Assembly (NCBI GenBank): GCA_038396585.1
Contig: CP121691.1
Coordinates: 2,294,001 to 2,358,000, forward strand
Source of the DNA: Vallitaleaceae bacterium 9-2
GTDB lineage: Bacteria; Bacillota; Clostridia; Lachnospirales; Vallitaleaceae
DNA length: 64,000 nt
Direction of reading: 5' to 3'
Shown here piece by piece: positions 26,138 through 34,573 of this stretch. Every line of letters begins with the position of its first letter. The stretch's first letter is position 1. The notes beneath the pieces were generated by a model that ran no database searches, had not been told where the DNA came from, and was given only the letters and a program-made list of their open reading frames with translations. The position numbers and the translations under genes are program-made.

Positions 26138-26695
26138 CTATAATTCCAATTCAAGGGGATAATCTCCTAGACGCTCTACCTCAAACCCATTGGCTTTGAA
26201 CTTTTCATAATCAAAAGCTTCCAACTCATCATAAGCAAGTTTATGAAATTCATAAAAGTTTTTCCAATATTCCCATCCACTACCTAAGTCATTCTCCAAA
26301 AATGCACGGGCGCAGTCAATTCCCATTTGCGGTGCCACATAAAATGCACCCATGGCAAGAATATTGACATTATTGCCAGTAATTGCCCGTTTTGCCGCTG
26401 CAACGCTTTCAACTACCGTTGCATGTACATGTGGGCATTTGCTTGCAGCAATATGTATTCCTGTACCTGTTCCGCAAAAAAGTAGTGCGCGTTCAAACTC
26501 ACGTTCCGAAATTTTGGCTCCGACTTTTAAGCCTATACGATGAAACATCTCCGGGTCAGACTCGTCAGCTGATTTTACGCCTATATCTGTCACCTTCCAT
26601 CCCCGTTCTTTTAAATCTGCAACAACGGCTTCTTTTAAAGGAAATCCTGCAAAATCTGCTCCTACTAATACATGTTTTTCTTTTACTGTTTTCAT
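26138..26695 (-). CDS. RpiB/LacA/LacB-family sugar(-phosphate) isomerase
   Basis: 185 aa from the ATG at 26695, with GGAGGA upstream. HVLVGADFAGFPLKEAV and FCGTGTGIHIAASK are the RpiB family's two phosphate/sugar-binding loops, and RAITGNNVNILAMGA closes the active site. The usual catalytic Cys is seen in LLFCGTG. It is longer than RpiB (about 150 aa), with a C-terminal helical tail of about 45 residues rich in acidic and aromatic residues. In this operon it probably interconverts the imported aldose and ketose, or their phosphates, in place of a RhaA-type isomerase. This is an inference. Confidence 0.8.
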   Translation of the reverse strand: MKTVKEKHVLVGADFAGFPLKEAVVADLKERGWKVTDIGVKSADESDPEMFHRIGLKVGAKISEREFERALLFCGTGTGIHIAASKCPHVHATVVESVAAAKRAITGNNVNILAMGAFYVAPQMGIDCARAFLENDLGSGWEYWKNFYEFHKLAYDELEAFDYEKFKANGFEVERLGDYPLELEL

Positions 26696-26747
26696 GACGT
26701 TTTCTTCCTCCATTTTCTTTTGTACATTCCAAGTCATTGATTGTATT

Positions 26748-27194
26748 TTACTTAATCACGCCTTTTCGAATAAGAACACAAGCATAAGTTGCTTCTTCAC
26801 CTGTTTGAACAACGACTGAAGCCTTTTTCGTGCTTTCATAAAAATCAAATCGATTCATATATCCAATGGCTTGTTCTCCACGTGAATCATGCTCTTTCAC
26901 AAGGTCTTTAATCTCACGCCATATTGGAATATCTAGAGTTTCATCACAGAGTTCTTTTTCCATAAGTACTACAGGCGTTTTTACATAGCTGTCTAAAGGA
27001 ATCATCTCTAATATGGCTTTCATAATCTCTAGGGTTCCTGTTGCATCATACCTTACTAAGTTCCCATTATTCGCTTTTGCAAGAGATACTCCCGGAAAGT
27101 TACCATCACCAATGACTAGCACATCATTATGTCCCATTTCATCAAGATACTTTAATAAGTCTGGTGTAAGTATTTTAGGTACATTCTTTAGCAT
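26748..27194 (-). CDS. RbsD/FucU family sugar mutarotase
   Basis: 148 aa. MLKNVPKILTPDLLKYLDEMG and HNDVLVIGDGNFPG are diagnostic of the FucU branch. Near the end, GEEATYACVLIRKGVI is the family C-terminus. These decameric proteins speed up alpha/beta anomer (or pyranose/furanose) exchange of incoming sugars such as L-fucose or D-ribose. The ATG at 27194 follows GGAGGAG, 1 bp after the permease stop. Its presence points to a reducing sugar as the transported substrate. Confidence 0.88.
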   Translation of the reverse strand: MLKNVPKILTPDLLKYLDEMGHNDVLVIGDGNFPGVSLAKANNGNLVRYDATGTLEIMKAILEMIPLDSYVKTPVVLMEKELCDETLDIPIWREIKDLVKEHDSRGEQAIGYMNRFDFYESTKKASVVVQTGEEATYACVLIRKGVIK

Positions 27195-27195
27195 C

Positions 27196-28203
27196 CTATC
27201 TCCTCCTTACTCTACTGTTTTCTGTAAAATAGTTCATAACCATTACTGCAATCAATACACCACCCCAGATCAGCGGAATATAAAAGCTACTGATCTGCGG
27301 AAAACGATTTAACCCGGATGCTAGCATCTGAAGTACCAAAATAGCAAGAACAATGCCACTGATTTTTCCTTTTCCACCGTCTGGATTAACCCCACCTAAC
27401 ACGACAATAAGCACACATTGAAGTGTATATACTTTTCCATAGTCTGCTCGGGCAGAGTTGTAGTTTGCCATCATTATAAGCCCCGATAACGCCGCTGAAA
27501 TTCCTGAGATCATATAAGTTTTGATAAGTACACGTGTTGTTTTAATTCCAGAAAATTTTGCTGCCGTTATATTAGTTCCCGTCAGATACAGTTTTTTTCC
27601 ATACGTTGTGTTGTTTACTAAAAAAGCTACGAGAATGACCATTACAACAAAAATGATAAGCTGATTGGGAATAATGCCAAAAAGCTTATTGGTAATCAAC
27701 TCAGAAAACTCCAAGGGAATGCCGCTAATAGCCTTGCCTTTTGTCAAAATAATTGCAATACCGCTAAACAGTTCAAAGGAGCCTAACGTAGCTAAAATCG
27801 GCGGTATACGAATAACTGAAACCAAAAACCCATTAAATGCTCCTGCTAATGCACCCAATAAAATTGCAAGCATAAAAATCAATGGAATAGCTACTGACAT
27901 TAAACTACCGTCTGAATTAACGAGTTGCTTTAACACGATTGCAGAAAAAATAGCCGTGAAGTTGGCTACCCCAACAACAGACAAATCAATTCCTCCAAGA
28001 ATCATACATAGCATAACGCCCAAGGCCATAAGACCAAATTCAGGAAATTGTGATGCCATGGTTTGAAAATTTATTAATGAATAAAATTTGTCAAACTTAA
28101 ATATAGCCATAAACAACATCCAAACGATCATCAATGTCACAAGACGTGTGATGTAGACATCATTCTTATAGATAGATCTTAGATAATTTTTATACTGTTT
28201 CAT
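27196..28203 (-). CDS. Sugar ABC transporter permease (RbsC/AraH family)
   Basis: 335 aa with 8-10 predicted membrane segments. The family signatures are GLMALGVMLCMILGGIDLSV, AGAFNGFLVSVIRIPPILATLG and VLGGVNPDGGKGKISGIVLA. Forms a heterodimeric channel with the next permease upstream; the two genes overlap by 14 bp. Start behind GGAGGATAG. Confidence 0.9.
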   Translation of the reverse strand: MKQYKNYLRSIYKNDVYITRLVTLMIVWMLFMAIFKFDKFYSLINFQTMASQFPEFGLMALGVMLCMILGGIDLSVVGVANFTAIFSAIVLKQLVNSDGSLMSVAIPLIFMLAILLGALAGAFNGFLVSVIRIPPILATLGSFELFSGIAIILTKGKAISGIPLEFSELITNKLFGIIPNQLIIFVVMVILVAFLVNNTTYGKKLYLTGTNITAAKFSGIKTTRVLIKTYMISGISAALSGLIMMANYNSARADYGKVYTLQCVLIVVLGGVNPDGGKGKISGIVLAILVLQMLASGLNRFPQISSFYIPLIWGGVLIAVMVMNYFTENSRVRRR

Positions 28204-29230
28204 TGCCTATCCTCCGTCCATTTTTGCTTTGTTTTTTTATCTTTCTTTTCTTTTGTATCTTTAGAGCACTGATTCCCGTTCCTACAATAATTAATACACC
28301 TAAGAATAACCCTTGCCAAAATGTTGGAATGCCTAATAAAATCAAGGAGTTTTGTACGAGAACGATTAACATGGTCCCTAAAATACATCCTAATAGCGTA
28401 CCGGCTCCGCCTGTAATAGCAACGCCACCTAGGACAACGCCAGCAATAATCATCATCTCCATGCCAAGCATGTTCGTCGGATGCAATTGTCCCATCATAC
28501 AGACACGAATAAGTCCTGCAAGACTTGAAATCATTCCAACCGCAATATATAAGGTGAGCTTAATTCTTTTTACATTAAATCCTGCACGTTCTGCGCTGAT
28601 TTCATTGCCTCCGATTGCATAAATTCCTCGCCCATACATTGTATGATTTAATATGAAATATACAATAATCAAGACTACCACTAGGACAAGAATTGCACTT
28701 GGCATTCTTGAAGTCAATCCAGACTCGGGATTTTTTGCAACAAAAAGAGACGCTTCGCCAAATGCTTCCATACCTTTTGGTAAGACAGAAATCTGTACAC
28801 TTTCAAGAACCCCTTGCATAATCCCTTTAAATAAACTTGCTGCACCTAATGTTACAATTAAAGGCTGTAGTTTAAACCGAGATATCAATATGCCATTTAC
28901 CGCACCAAAGGCTCCACCAAAAATCAAGCAAAGAATTACAGGCAAAGCCATCCCACCTTGATAATCCATATTGATTAATATCTGTGTCGTTGCATATACA
29001 CTTAATGACGCCAATGCAGGAAAAGACACATCAATCCCGCCTGAGAGTAAAATCATAAATGCCCCAATTGCAAATAATCCCGGAACAATGAGTGCTGAAG
29101 TTAAGTCCACCAAGTTGTTCGGTGTAAAAAATTGACCTGATTGTATTTGTATTAATATACTTATTAAAAGAATAACCAGAAAAATATAAAATTCATTATG
29201 CTGTACTATTTTTTTTATTTTATTCTGCAT
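28190..29230 (-). CDS. Sugar ABC transporter permease (RbsC/AraH family)
   Basis: 346 aa with about 9 predicted membrane segments. It has IMLLSGGIDVSFPALASLSV, GAVNGILISRFKLQPLIVTLGA and VVLGGVAITGGAGTLLGCILG, the conserved loops of RbsC-type permeases. It is the partner of the downstream permease, as in RhaP/RhaQ or LsrC/LsrD pairs. ATG at 29230 preceded by AAAGGAG, 13 bp after the ATPase gene. The C-terminus is highly basic (KKRKIKK). Confidence 0.9.
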   Translation of the reverse strand: MQNKIKKIVQHNEFYIFLVILLISILIQIQSGQFFTPNNLVDLTSALIVPGLFAIGAFMILLSGGIDVSFPALASLSVYATTQILINMDYQGGMALPVILCLIFGGAFGAVNGILISRFKLQPLIVTLGAASLFKGIMQGVLESVQISVLPKGMEAFGEASLFVAKNPESGLTSRMPSAILVLVVVLIIVYFILNHTMYGRGIYAIGGNEISAERAGFNVKRIKLTLYIAVGMISSLAGLIRVCMMGQLHPTNMLGMEMMIIAGVVLGGVAITGGAGTLLGCILGTMLIVLVQNSLILLGIPTFWQGLFLGVLIIVGTGISALKIQKKRKIKKQSKNGRRIGNETV

Positions 29231-29243
29231 CTCCTTTCTCCTT

Positions 29244-30728
29244 TCACATCATCTTTGCTGTCAGTTCTTCTACATTCGTTTCTGAAGTTTTCATTGTTGC
29301 CATAATCTGACCGTCTCTCATGATTAATACATCTGAGGACAATGAAAGAACTTCCGGAATATCATCCGAAATAATAATGATAGCTAGTCCTTGATTGGCA
29401 AGTTTTTTAAGCACTTGATGAATATCATACTTTGACCCAATATCTACACCCACTGAAGGTCCATTCAAAATTAATATATCCAAATCTCTTGCTAACCATT
29501 TTGCTAAAACAATACGCTGCTGATTCCCCCCTGACAATGTATTGCATGCGTTATCAGGATTTGGCGTTGCAATCGATAATTCTTCGACCCACTTTGCAAT
29601 CTCATCATCGACCTTCTTTTTATCCAAAATCTTAAATTGGTTAACCATATTATCGATTTCTGATATAACGATATTATCACCAATACTTCGTTGGAGAAAT
29701 AGCCCTTCTGTAAGTCGATCTTCGGGTACATATCCAATCTTATTGGCCATGGCTACAGACGGGCTGTCAAGTACTACTTTTTTTCCATTTATGATAACCG
29801 TCCCTGAATCCGCTTTTTTCATTCCAAATAAAGATAAGGCAAGCTCTGTTCTTCCTGAGCCTAAAATCCCTGTTATACCCAAGATTTGCCCTTTTGCAAG
29901 TGCAAACGAGACATCCTCATAACATTCGCTTAATGTAAGATTTTTCACTTCAAGTATGGGCTTGTCTTCGATTTTTTTAGGGACAAATGCTTTTTCTACA
30001 AAATTTCTACCTGTCATATAATACGAGAATTTTTCATTATCTAATTCTTTTGTTTTTCCGGTAAAAACCAACTCTCCATTGCGAAGAATTGAAAATTTTT
30101 CACATATTTCAAACATCTCATCTAATTTATGACTTACAAATAAAATTGCAATGCCTTGTTTTTTTAAATCAAAAATTATTTTGAATAAGGCATTGACTTC
30201 TTTTCTTGTCAACGCTGTTGTCGGCTCATCCATGATGATTAACTTCGCATTAAACATAAGGGCTCGACATATAGCAATCAATTGCTTACTTGCAACAGGT
30301 AAGTCGCCTACTTTTGCATCAAGGTCAACACTAAAGTTGATTTTTGCTATCGCTTCTTGTGCAATCTTTCGCATGTTCTTTTTATTTGCTATTTTACGAT
30401 TATTCGCAAGTTCAGTGTTAAAGGCTAGATTTTCCATAACTGACAGGTTAGGGAAGATTGAAAAATCTTGATATATGACCTGTACCCCATTGCGAATCGC
30501 ATCAATCGGCGTGATTTTCTTAAATGTTTTTCCGCTAAATTCTATCTGACCACCATCGGCTGTATGTACACCGGCTATCACTTTAATTAAGGTCGATTTT
30601 CCGCTCCCATTTTCACCTGCTAAACAATGTATTTCACCTGGCGCAATTTCTAGTGAAACCCCTTTAAGTGCTTGAACCCCGGTAAAAGATTTCTCTATTT
30701 CTGAAACTTTTAATACACTCTTTGTCAT
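29244..30728 (-). CDS. Sugar ABC transporter ATPase with two nucleotide-binding domains (RbsA family)
   Basis: 494 aa from the ATG at 30728 (GGAAGG upstream). The first NBD has Walker A AGENGSGKSTLIK and LIIMDEPTTAL. The second has a degenerate P-loop GILGSGRTELA, then NTLSGGNQQRIVLAKWLARD and ILNGPSVGVD where a canonical Walker B would read LDEPT. A weakened second NBD is normal for RbsA-type ATPases. Energises the two permeases. It is separated from the binding-protein gene by a strong intercistronic stem-loop. Confidence 0.92.
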   Translation of the reverse strand: MTKSVLKVSEIEKSFTGVQALKGVSLEIAPGEIHCLAGENGSGKSTLIKVIAGVHTADGGQIEFSGKTFKKITPIDAIRNGVQVIYQDFSIFPNLSVMENLAFNTELANNRKIANKKNMRKIAQEAIAKINFSVDLDAKVGDLPVASKQLIAICRALMFNAKLIIMDEPTTALTRKEVNALFKIIFDLKKQGIAILFVSHKLDEMFEICEKFSILRNGELVFTGKTKELDNEKFSYYMTGRNFVEKAFVPKKIEDKPILEVKNLTLSECYEDVSFALAKGQILGITGILGSGRTELALSLFGMKKADSGTVIINGKKVVLDSPSVAMANKIGYVPEDRLTEGLFLQRSIGDNIVISEIDNMVNQFKILDKKKVDDEIAKWVEELSIATPNPDNACNTLSGGNQQRIVLAKWLARDLDILILNGPSVGVDIGSKYDIHQVLKKLANQGLAIIIISDDIPEVLSLSSDVLIMRDGQIMATMKTSETNVEELTAKMM

Positions 30729-30785
30729 CGTTTCATTTCCTTCCAAAATCAACTGTTTATGATCACATTATTAGTTATTGGCATT

Positions 30786-30822
30786 CTATGCTATGTCTGC
30801 TAAACAATCAGACATAGCATAG
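30786..30822 (-). promoter_or_regulatory. Intercistronic stem-loop between binding-protein and ATPase genes
   Basis: A perfect 14-bp inverted repeat (CTATGCTATGTCTG / CAGACATAGCATAG) with a 9-nt loop. There is no U-run on the minus strand, so it is not a terminator. It probably protects the upstream binding-protein mRNA 3' end, giving more binding protein than ATPase and permease, as in maltose and ribose operons. Confidence 0.8.
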
Positions 30823-30841
30823 ACCCTATATCATGTTGAAT

Positions 30842-31927
30842 TTAAAATCCAAAGCTATCTACATTATCTTTATTGATTACAATCCAGCCTTGACCTTCAA
30901 GAACCTTATCGCTACCTTCTTTAAATACAACATCTTCATATCCTTCAACCCCTAGGTCCATATGATTTGTTATCTCTTCTCCTCGCAACATTTTTACCGC
31001 GATAGAAGCCATTGCTTTTCCTGCTAGCGCCGGGTCCCAAAGAGTTAAGGCATCTACTGAACCTCCCTTTAGGATTTGTGCATTTGCTGCCGGTAATCCT
31101 GTTCCTGCAGTAAAGACTTTTCCAGTAAGCCCTAACTCTTCTATTGCTCTGGCTATACCTGGCGAATCAAAAGATGAGGTTCCCATAATCCCTTTTAAAT
31201 CCGGATATTTTTTTAGAAGTTCTTTTGCTTTTTGGTATGCTACATCTCCATTATCTTCTGATTCAACACGCGGTTCAGCTTCAAGTAATGTCATATTCGG
31301 ATAAGCTTCTTGTTGATGCAATACGCCTCCATCTGCCCATTCATTGTGAGACGCATTAGTAACATGTCCCACCATAGTTGTGTATATTCCCTCTTCTCCC
31401 ATTGCTTTTGCAAGGTTATCCATAATAAACGCTCCGTATTTGTCATTTGAAAATGCTTCAATGTTATAATCGGTATTTTCGATTGAAGCCCCTTCATGGG
31501 ATACCACAATTATTCCAGCTTCTCTTGCTTGCTTTAATACAGGTTCTAAACTTTGTGGATCAACCGGAACAACACAAATTGCATCAACATCAGCGGCAAT
31601 CAAGTCAGCGATAAGTTGTGACTGAAGTGTTGCATCAATTTCAGGTGTTCCTCTTTGATAGATATTTAACCCTGTTTCACTTTGAAATTCTTTTACACCT
31701 TCTTCCATCCGCACAAACCATGGGTTTGTAGCATCCTTGGGTACCACTACGATTTCCCATTCAGATTCATCCGAATCGCTTGCTGTAACATCGCTACTTC
31801 CCTCTGAGGATGATGCTTGAGACTCTCCTGACTTTGCCTGTTGATTCGTTTGGTCACCTTTTGGTGAACATGCCCCCAGTGATAAAACCATCACCATTAC
31901 TAAAAACATTGCAACTAATTTTTTCAT
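30842..31927 (-). CDS. Sugar ABC transporter substrate-binding lipoprotein (RhaS/LsrB-like)
   Basis: 361 aa. Lipoprotein signal MKKLVAMFLVMVMVLSLGAC with the cleavage Cys at residue 20, then a Ser/Glu-rich linker. The binding domain is a periplasmic-binding-protein-like family 4 fold: VPKDATNPWFVRMEEGV, DVDAICVVPVDPQSLEPVL, MGTSSFDSPGIARA and GGSVDALTLWDPALAGKA. The closest known groups are RhaS (rhamnose) and LsrB (AI-2). With a RhaB-type kinase and FucU mutarotase in the operon, a deoxy-sugar ligand is more likely than AI-2. First gene of the transport operon, downstream of palindromic operators. Confidence 0.88.
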   Translation of the reverse strand: MKKLVAMFLVMVMVLSLGACSPKGDQTNQQAKSGESQASSSEGSSDVTASDSDESEWEIVVVPKDATNPWFVRMEEGVKEFQSETGLNIYQRGTPEIDATLQSQLIADLIAADVDAICVVPVDPQSLEPVLKQAREAGIIVVSHEGASIENTDYNIEAFSNDKYGAFIMDNLAKAMGEEGIYTTMVGHVTNASHNEWADGGVLHQQEAYPNMTLLEAEPRVESEDNGDVAYQKAKELLKKYPDLKGIMGTSSFDSPGIARAIEELGLTGKVFTAGTGLPAANAQILKGGSVDALTLWDPALAGKAMASIAVKMLRGEEITNHMDLGVEGYEDVVFKEGSDKVLEGQGWIVINKDNVDSFGF

Positions 31928-31996
31928 ATCTTCCTCCTATTTTTTTATTTATTTAATTAGGTGAAACCCCCTAAAAAAATCAAACGCATTAAATTC

Positions 31997-32024
31997 AAAA
32001 TCATTAAATCGATTTAATGATTTT
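31997..32024. promoter_or_regulatory. LacI-type operator O1 (28-bp perfect palindrome)
   Basis: Perfect palindrome with centre TTAAATCGATTTAA and arms AAAATCA / TGATTTT, 70 bp upstream of the binding-protein gene. The central CG and inverted arms are typical LacI-family operator geometry. Predicted site of the regulator encoded at 32182-33225. Confidence 0.85.
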
Positions 32025-32145
32025 TCAAAAAAAATAATTCCTTCTTTTGTGTTATCGAATGTTAATCCCTTTTGTCATAAGCATTTGTCACTTCATTCTT
32101 TTATAAACTTACTTTGCCATATATTCTCTTGACTAAACTGCTTCA

Positions 32146-32171
32146 CAATCGTTAAATCGATTTAATGATTG
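32146..32171. promoter_or_regulatory. LacI-type operator O2
   Basis: Near-perfect palindrome CAATCGTTAAATCG followed by ATTTAATGATTG (one mismatch in the arms), same centre as O1, 122 bp further upstream. Spacing to O1 would permit looping. Confidence 0.8.
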
Positions 32172-32181
32172 CGTAAAAAAA

Positions 32182-33225
32182 TTATATCGATTTACGTATA
32201 ACAAATTCTTGCTGTAACAAAAGATGTGGCATATATACATTTTTTTTCGTCAACAGCTGTGTAACGATGTCCCATGCTGCGCTTCCTATTTGATTTGCAT
32301 CTTGTGCAATGGTTGTAAGTGCCGGTTCTAAAAAAGCAGAAATCGACAAATTATCATATCCTACTACACCAAAATCATCCGGTACTGAATATCCTTCATC
32401 TTTTATCGCACCAATCATGCCGATAGCAACTAAATCTGATGTTGTGATAAACACCTCTGGTAGTTCCTCAATTGTTTTGGTTGCTAATAATTGTTTCATC
32501 AAATCGTAACCTGCCGTTGTTTTGTTTAACTGAAGGTTTTTTTCAACAAAAATGTAGTCTTTTTTTATCTCAAGGTGATGCTCACGCATTCCTTCCATAT
32601 AACCATCGTATCGATCTTTTAAGTTTGTCATTGTTAAGGTTTCTGTTACAAAGCCAATACGTGTATAATTTTTTTTCGTCAAATAATTAATCACTTGCTT
32701 AACCATAGAACGATTATCAAACTCTACCGATGGGAAAATATTTTTTCCATTTTCGTAGCTTCTATCACCTAATATTATCGGAATACCCATTTTTTTCACG
32801 TTAGATAGGAGTGCTTTGTCATCATTACTTCCACCTATGATAACAATGGCATCCACACTTTTATTAACTAATACGTCTAATTCAATACGTTCACGTTCCA
32901 AGTCATATTGAAAACTGCATAGCATAACTGTATACCCATCTTCATAGGCCATATCAATAAAACTACGTGCAATTTGAGAGTAGTATTCATTGGTGATATC
33001 TGGAACAAGCAAACCTATCATTTTAGATTCACTTCGTCTAAGCCCTCTAGCCATTGCATTCGGGGTATAATTTAATTCCTTTATTGCCTTAAAAACTTTA
33101 TTCTTTGTTTTCTCTGAAATTGGCGCAGTATCGTTAATCACATGTGACACTGTTCCTTTTGTGACTCCAGCTTTTTTGGCAACATCTGCCATTGTCGATT
33201 TTTTCGCTATATTTTTATTGTTCAT
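32182..33225 (-). CDS. LacI family transcriptional regulator of the sugar operon
   Basis: 347 aa. The N-terminal helix-turn-helix TMADVAKKAGVTKGTVSHVI with hinge NYTPNAMARGLR is classical LacI. The rest is a sugar-binding core (MIGLLVPDITNEYYSQIARS; GVVGYDNLSISAFLEPALTT). The ATG at 33225 follows AAGGTGA. It lies directly upstream of the transporter in the same direction. Four matching palindromes flank it and the operon, so it most likely represses both the operon and itself until the sugar is present. Confidence 0.93.
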   Translation of the reverse strand: MNNKNIAKKSTMADVAKKAGVTKGTVSHVINDTAPISEKTKNKVFKAIKELNYTPNAMARGLRRSESKMIGLLVPDITNEYYSQIARSFIDMAYEDGYTVMLCSFQYDLERERIELDVLVNKSVDAIVIIGGSNDDKALLSNVKKMGIPIILGDRSYENGKNIFPSVEFDNRSMVKQVINYLTKKNYTRIGFVTETLTMTNLKDRYDGYMEGMREHHLEIKKDYIFVEKNLQLNKTTAGYDLMKQLLATKTIEELPEVFITTSDLVAIGMIGAIKDEGYSVPDDFGVVGYDNLSISAFLEPALTTIAQDANQIGSAAWDIVTQLLTKKNVYMPHLLLQQEFVIRKSI

Positions 33226-33237
33226 AATTCACCTTTG

Positions 33238-33251
33238 TTAAAACGTTTTAA
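33238..33251. promoter_or_regulatory. LacI-type operator O3 in the lacI 5' UTR
   Basis: Palindrome TTAAAACGTTTTAA between the lacI promoter and its ATG, matching the O1/O2 centre except at the inner positions. Suggests autoregulation. Confidence 0.7.
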
Positions 33252-33265
33252 TGATTTATATGTGC

Positions 33266-33294
33266 ATTATATACATTTTATTCCTATTTGTCAA
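33266..33294 (-). promoter_or_regulatory. Consensus promoter of the LacI-family gene
   Basis: TTGACA (33289-33294 complement) and TATAAT (33266-33271 complement) separated by exactly 17 bp, a full-consensus sigma-A promoter. Transcription would start near 33260 and pass through O3. Confidence 0.88.
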
Positions 33295-33297
33295 CCG

Positions 33298-33311
33298 TTA
33301 AATCGGTTTAA
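33298..33311. promoter_or_regulatory. LacI-type operator O4 upstream of the lacI -35 box
   Basis: TTAAATCGGTTTAA, one base from the O1 centre, overlapping the stop codon of the DUF2200 gene and lying 3 bp upstream of the -35 box. With O3 it brackets the promoter. Confidence 0.65.
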
Positions 33312-33651
33312 TGATTTTCTCCATTGGTTTTCCTTTGGCTAATTCATCAATCAACTTATCTAGATAGCGTATTCTTCGCATGATTGGTTCTTGCACTTCT
33401 TCAACTCGAATCCCACATATTACACCTTTAATTTGTGATGAAGCTGGGTTAAAGTTTAGCGCCTCTTCAAAAAACACCTCAACAGATACGTTTTGTCTGA
33501 CCAATTTTTCTACCTCTTCTTGACGATATCCCGTCAACCAGCATATGATTTGATCTACTTCTTCTTTCGTACGCCCCTTTTTTTCCGCTTTAGCTATATA
33601 TAATGGATATACTTTCGAAAAGGGCATCGTATAAATTTTGTGTTTTCCCAT
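33298..33651 (-). CDS. DUF2200 family protein
   Basis: 117 aa from the ATG at 33651 behind [27 protein letters not shown], then [17 protein letters not shown] and [20 protein letters not shown] are diagnostic of DUF2200, a small cytoplasmic family of unknown function common in Bacillota. It follows the DUF1801 gene by 20 bp and is probably co-transcribed with it. Its stop codon lies inside a LacI-type operator. Confidence 0.85.
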   Translation of the reverse strand: MGKHKIYTMPFSKVYPLYIAKAEKKGRTKEEVDQIICWLTGYRQEEVEKLVRQNVSVEVFFEEALNFNPASSQIKGVICGIRVEEVQEPIMRRIRYLDKLIDELAKGKPMEKIIKPI

Positions 33652-33671
33652 ACAAATCTCTCCTTTATTCA

Positions 33672-34025
33672 TTAGTGATGTTGCCCTGTTTGGTAACACC
33701 ACCGAGTAATTTTTTCGATTAAGTCTATCGGTATCGGTTCTGTATAAGGGAATTGAATCGCACCTTTGCTTGTCTTATAAGCTTTTAGTGCCTCTGAAAA
33801 GTGAATAATCGCCTCTGGTCCAGGATAAAGACCAATATGTTTTTTAAATGCTGCAAAATGAATGATATTATGGTGTTGCCAAAAAGTCGGCATCCCCCAT
33901 GCAATCCGTTCTTGTGCCTCTGGAATCACTTGTATAATAGCATCCCTCACTTGATACAACAAAGGACGTATCTGATTATCTTGTTTTTCAATATAGTCAA
34001 CGATGCAGTTCTTATCATTTACCAT
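33672..34025 (-). CDS. DUF1801 (YdhG-like) family protein
   Basis: 117 aa. [26 protein letters not shown] and [13 protein letters not shown] are the DUF1801 core (shown broken; a frataxin-like small domain). Function is not established; relatives are described as iron-chaperone-like. It starts at 34025 and precedes the DUF2200 gene by 20 bp on the same strand. Confidence 0.85.
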   Translation of the reverse strand: MVNDKNCIVDYIEKQDNQIRPLLYQVRDAIIQVIPEAQERIAWGMPTFWQHHNIIHFAAFKKHIGLYPGPEAIIHFSEALKAYKTSKGAIQFPYTEPIPIDLIEKITRWCYQTGQHH

Positions 34026-34060
34026 CTTATCATCCCTTTCGCAGTATTAATACTATGTAA

Positions 34061-34552
34061 TTACTGTATCGACGATCCGCAATATTCACATTCGCCTGCT
34101 TCGCCAACAATCGTATTGTTCGCTCCACAGCTCTTACAAGCAATAACTTTTGTCGTTGGGTTTGTTGTAGGAGAAGCTTTAACCGATTTGTCATAACTCT
34201 TTACCTGAACATTAATATGTGTCTCAGTGTATTCTTCTTGGACAAGGATTTTTCCTTCTCTAAAGTTTTTGGATGCTTTCTGTAATAGCAGGCCTCCGCC
34301 CAAAGTATATCCAAAAAGTACTATTATTGACCCATCAAATCCTGTCTCATTGATAAGGAGGAATCCAGTTAATGACATAAGATAAAACAAAATCGCCAAA
34401 ATAAAGAGAAGTACACTTACAACTTGTCTAAGTTTTTCCCATCGAGTCGCTCTTTCACTAAGCAAAAAAAATCCAAGGGGAAAAAAGAAAATAAATGATG
34501 CAATAATAGCCCCCCAATGATGTTGTTTTGCTATGCGCTTATTTTTTTTCAT
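34061..34552 (-). CDS. Small membrane protein with C-terminal zinc ribbon
   Basis: 163 aa. Two or three predicted membrane segments (WGAIIASFIFFFPLGFFLL; VVSVLLFILAILFYLMSLTG) are followed by a cytoplasmic tail ending in a four-Cys ribbon CKSCGANN...CEYCGSSI. It is a paralogue of the next gene upstream, which has the same ribbon and layout. Last gene of the SPFH-linked operon. Function unknown; zinc ribbons in this operon probably mediate protein contacts. Confidence 0.75.
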   Translation of the reverse strand: MKKNKRIAKQHHWGAIIASFIFFFPLGFFLLSERATRWEKLRQVVSVLLFILAILFYLMSLTGFLLINETGFDGSIIVLFGYTLGGGLLLQKASKNFREGKILVQEEYTETHINVQVKSYDKSVKASPTTNPTTKVIACKSCGANNTIVGEAGECEYCGSSIQ

Positions 34553-34573
34553 GTTATTTTCCTTTCTACATAT

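Noticed and set aside
24732-31927. AI-2 (Lsr) uptake operon
   Set aside because: The binding protein resembles LsrB, but LsrK/LsrF/LsrG are absent, and a rhamnulokinase-type kinase and FucU mutarotase are present, so a sugar is more likely.
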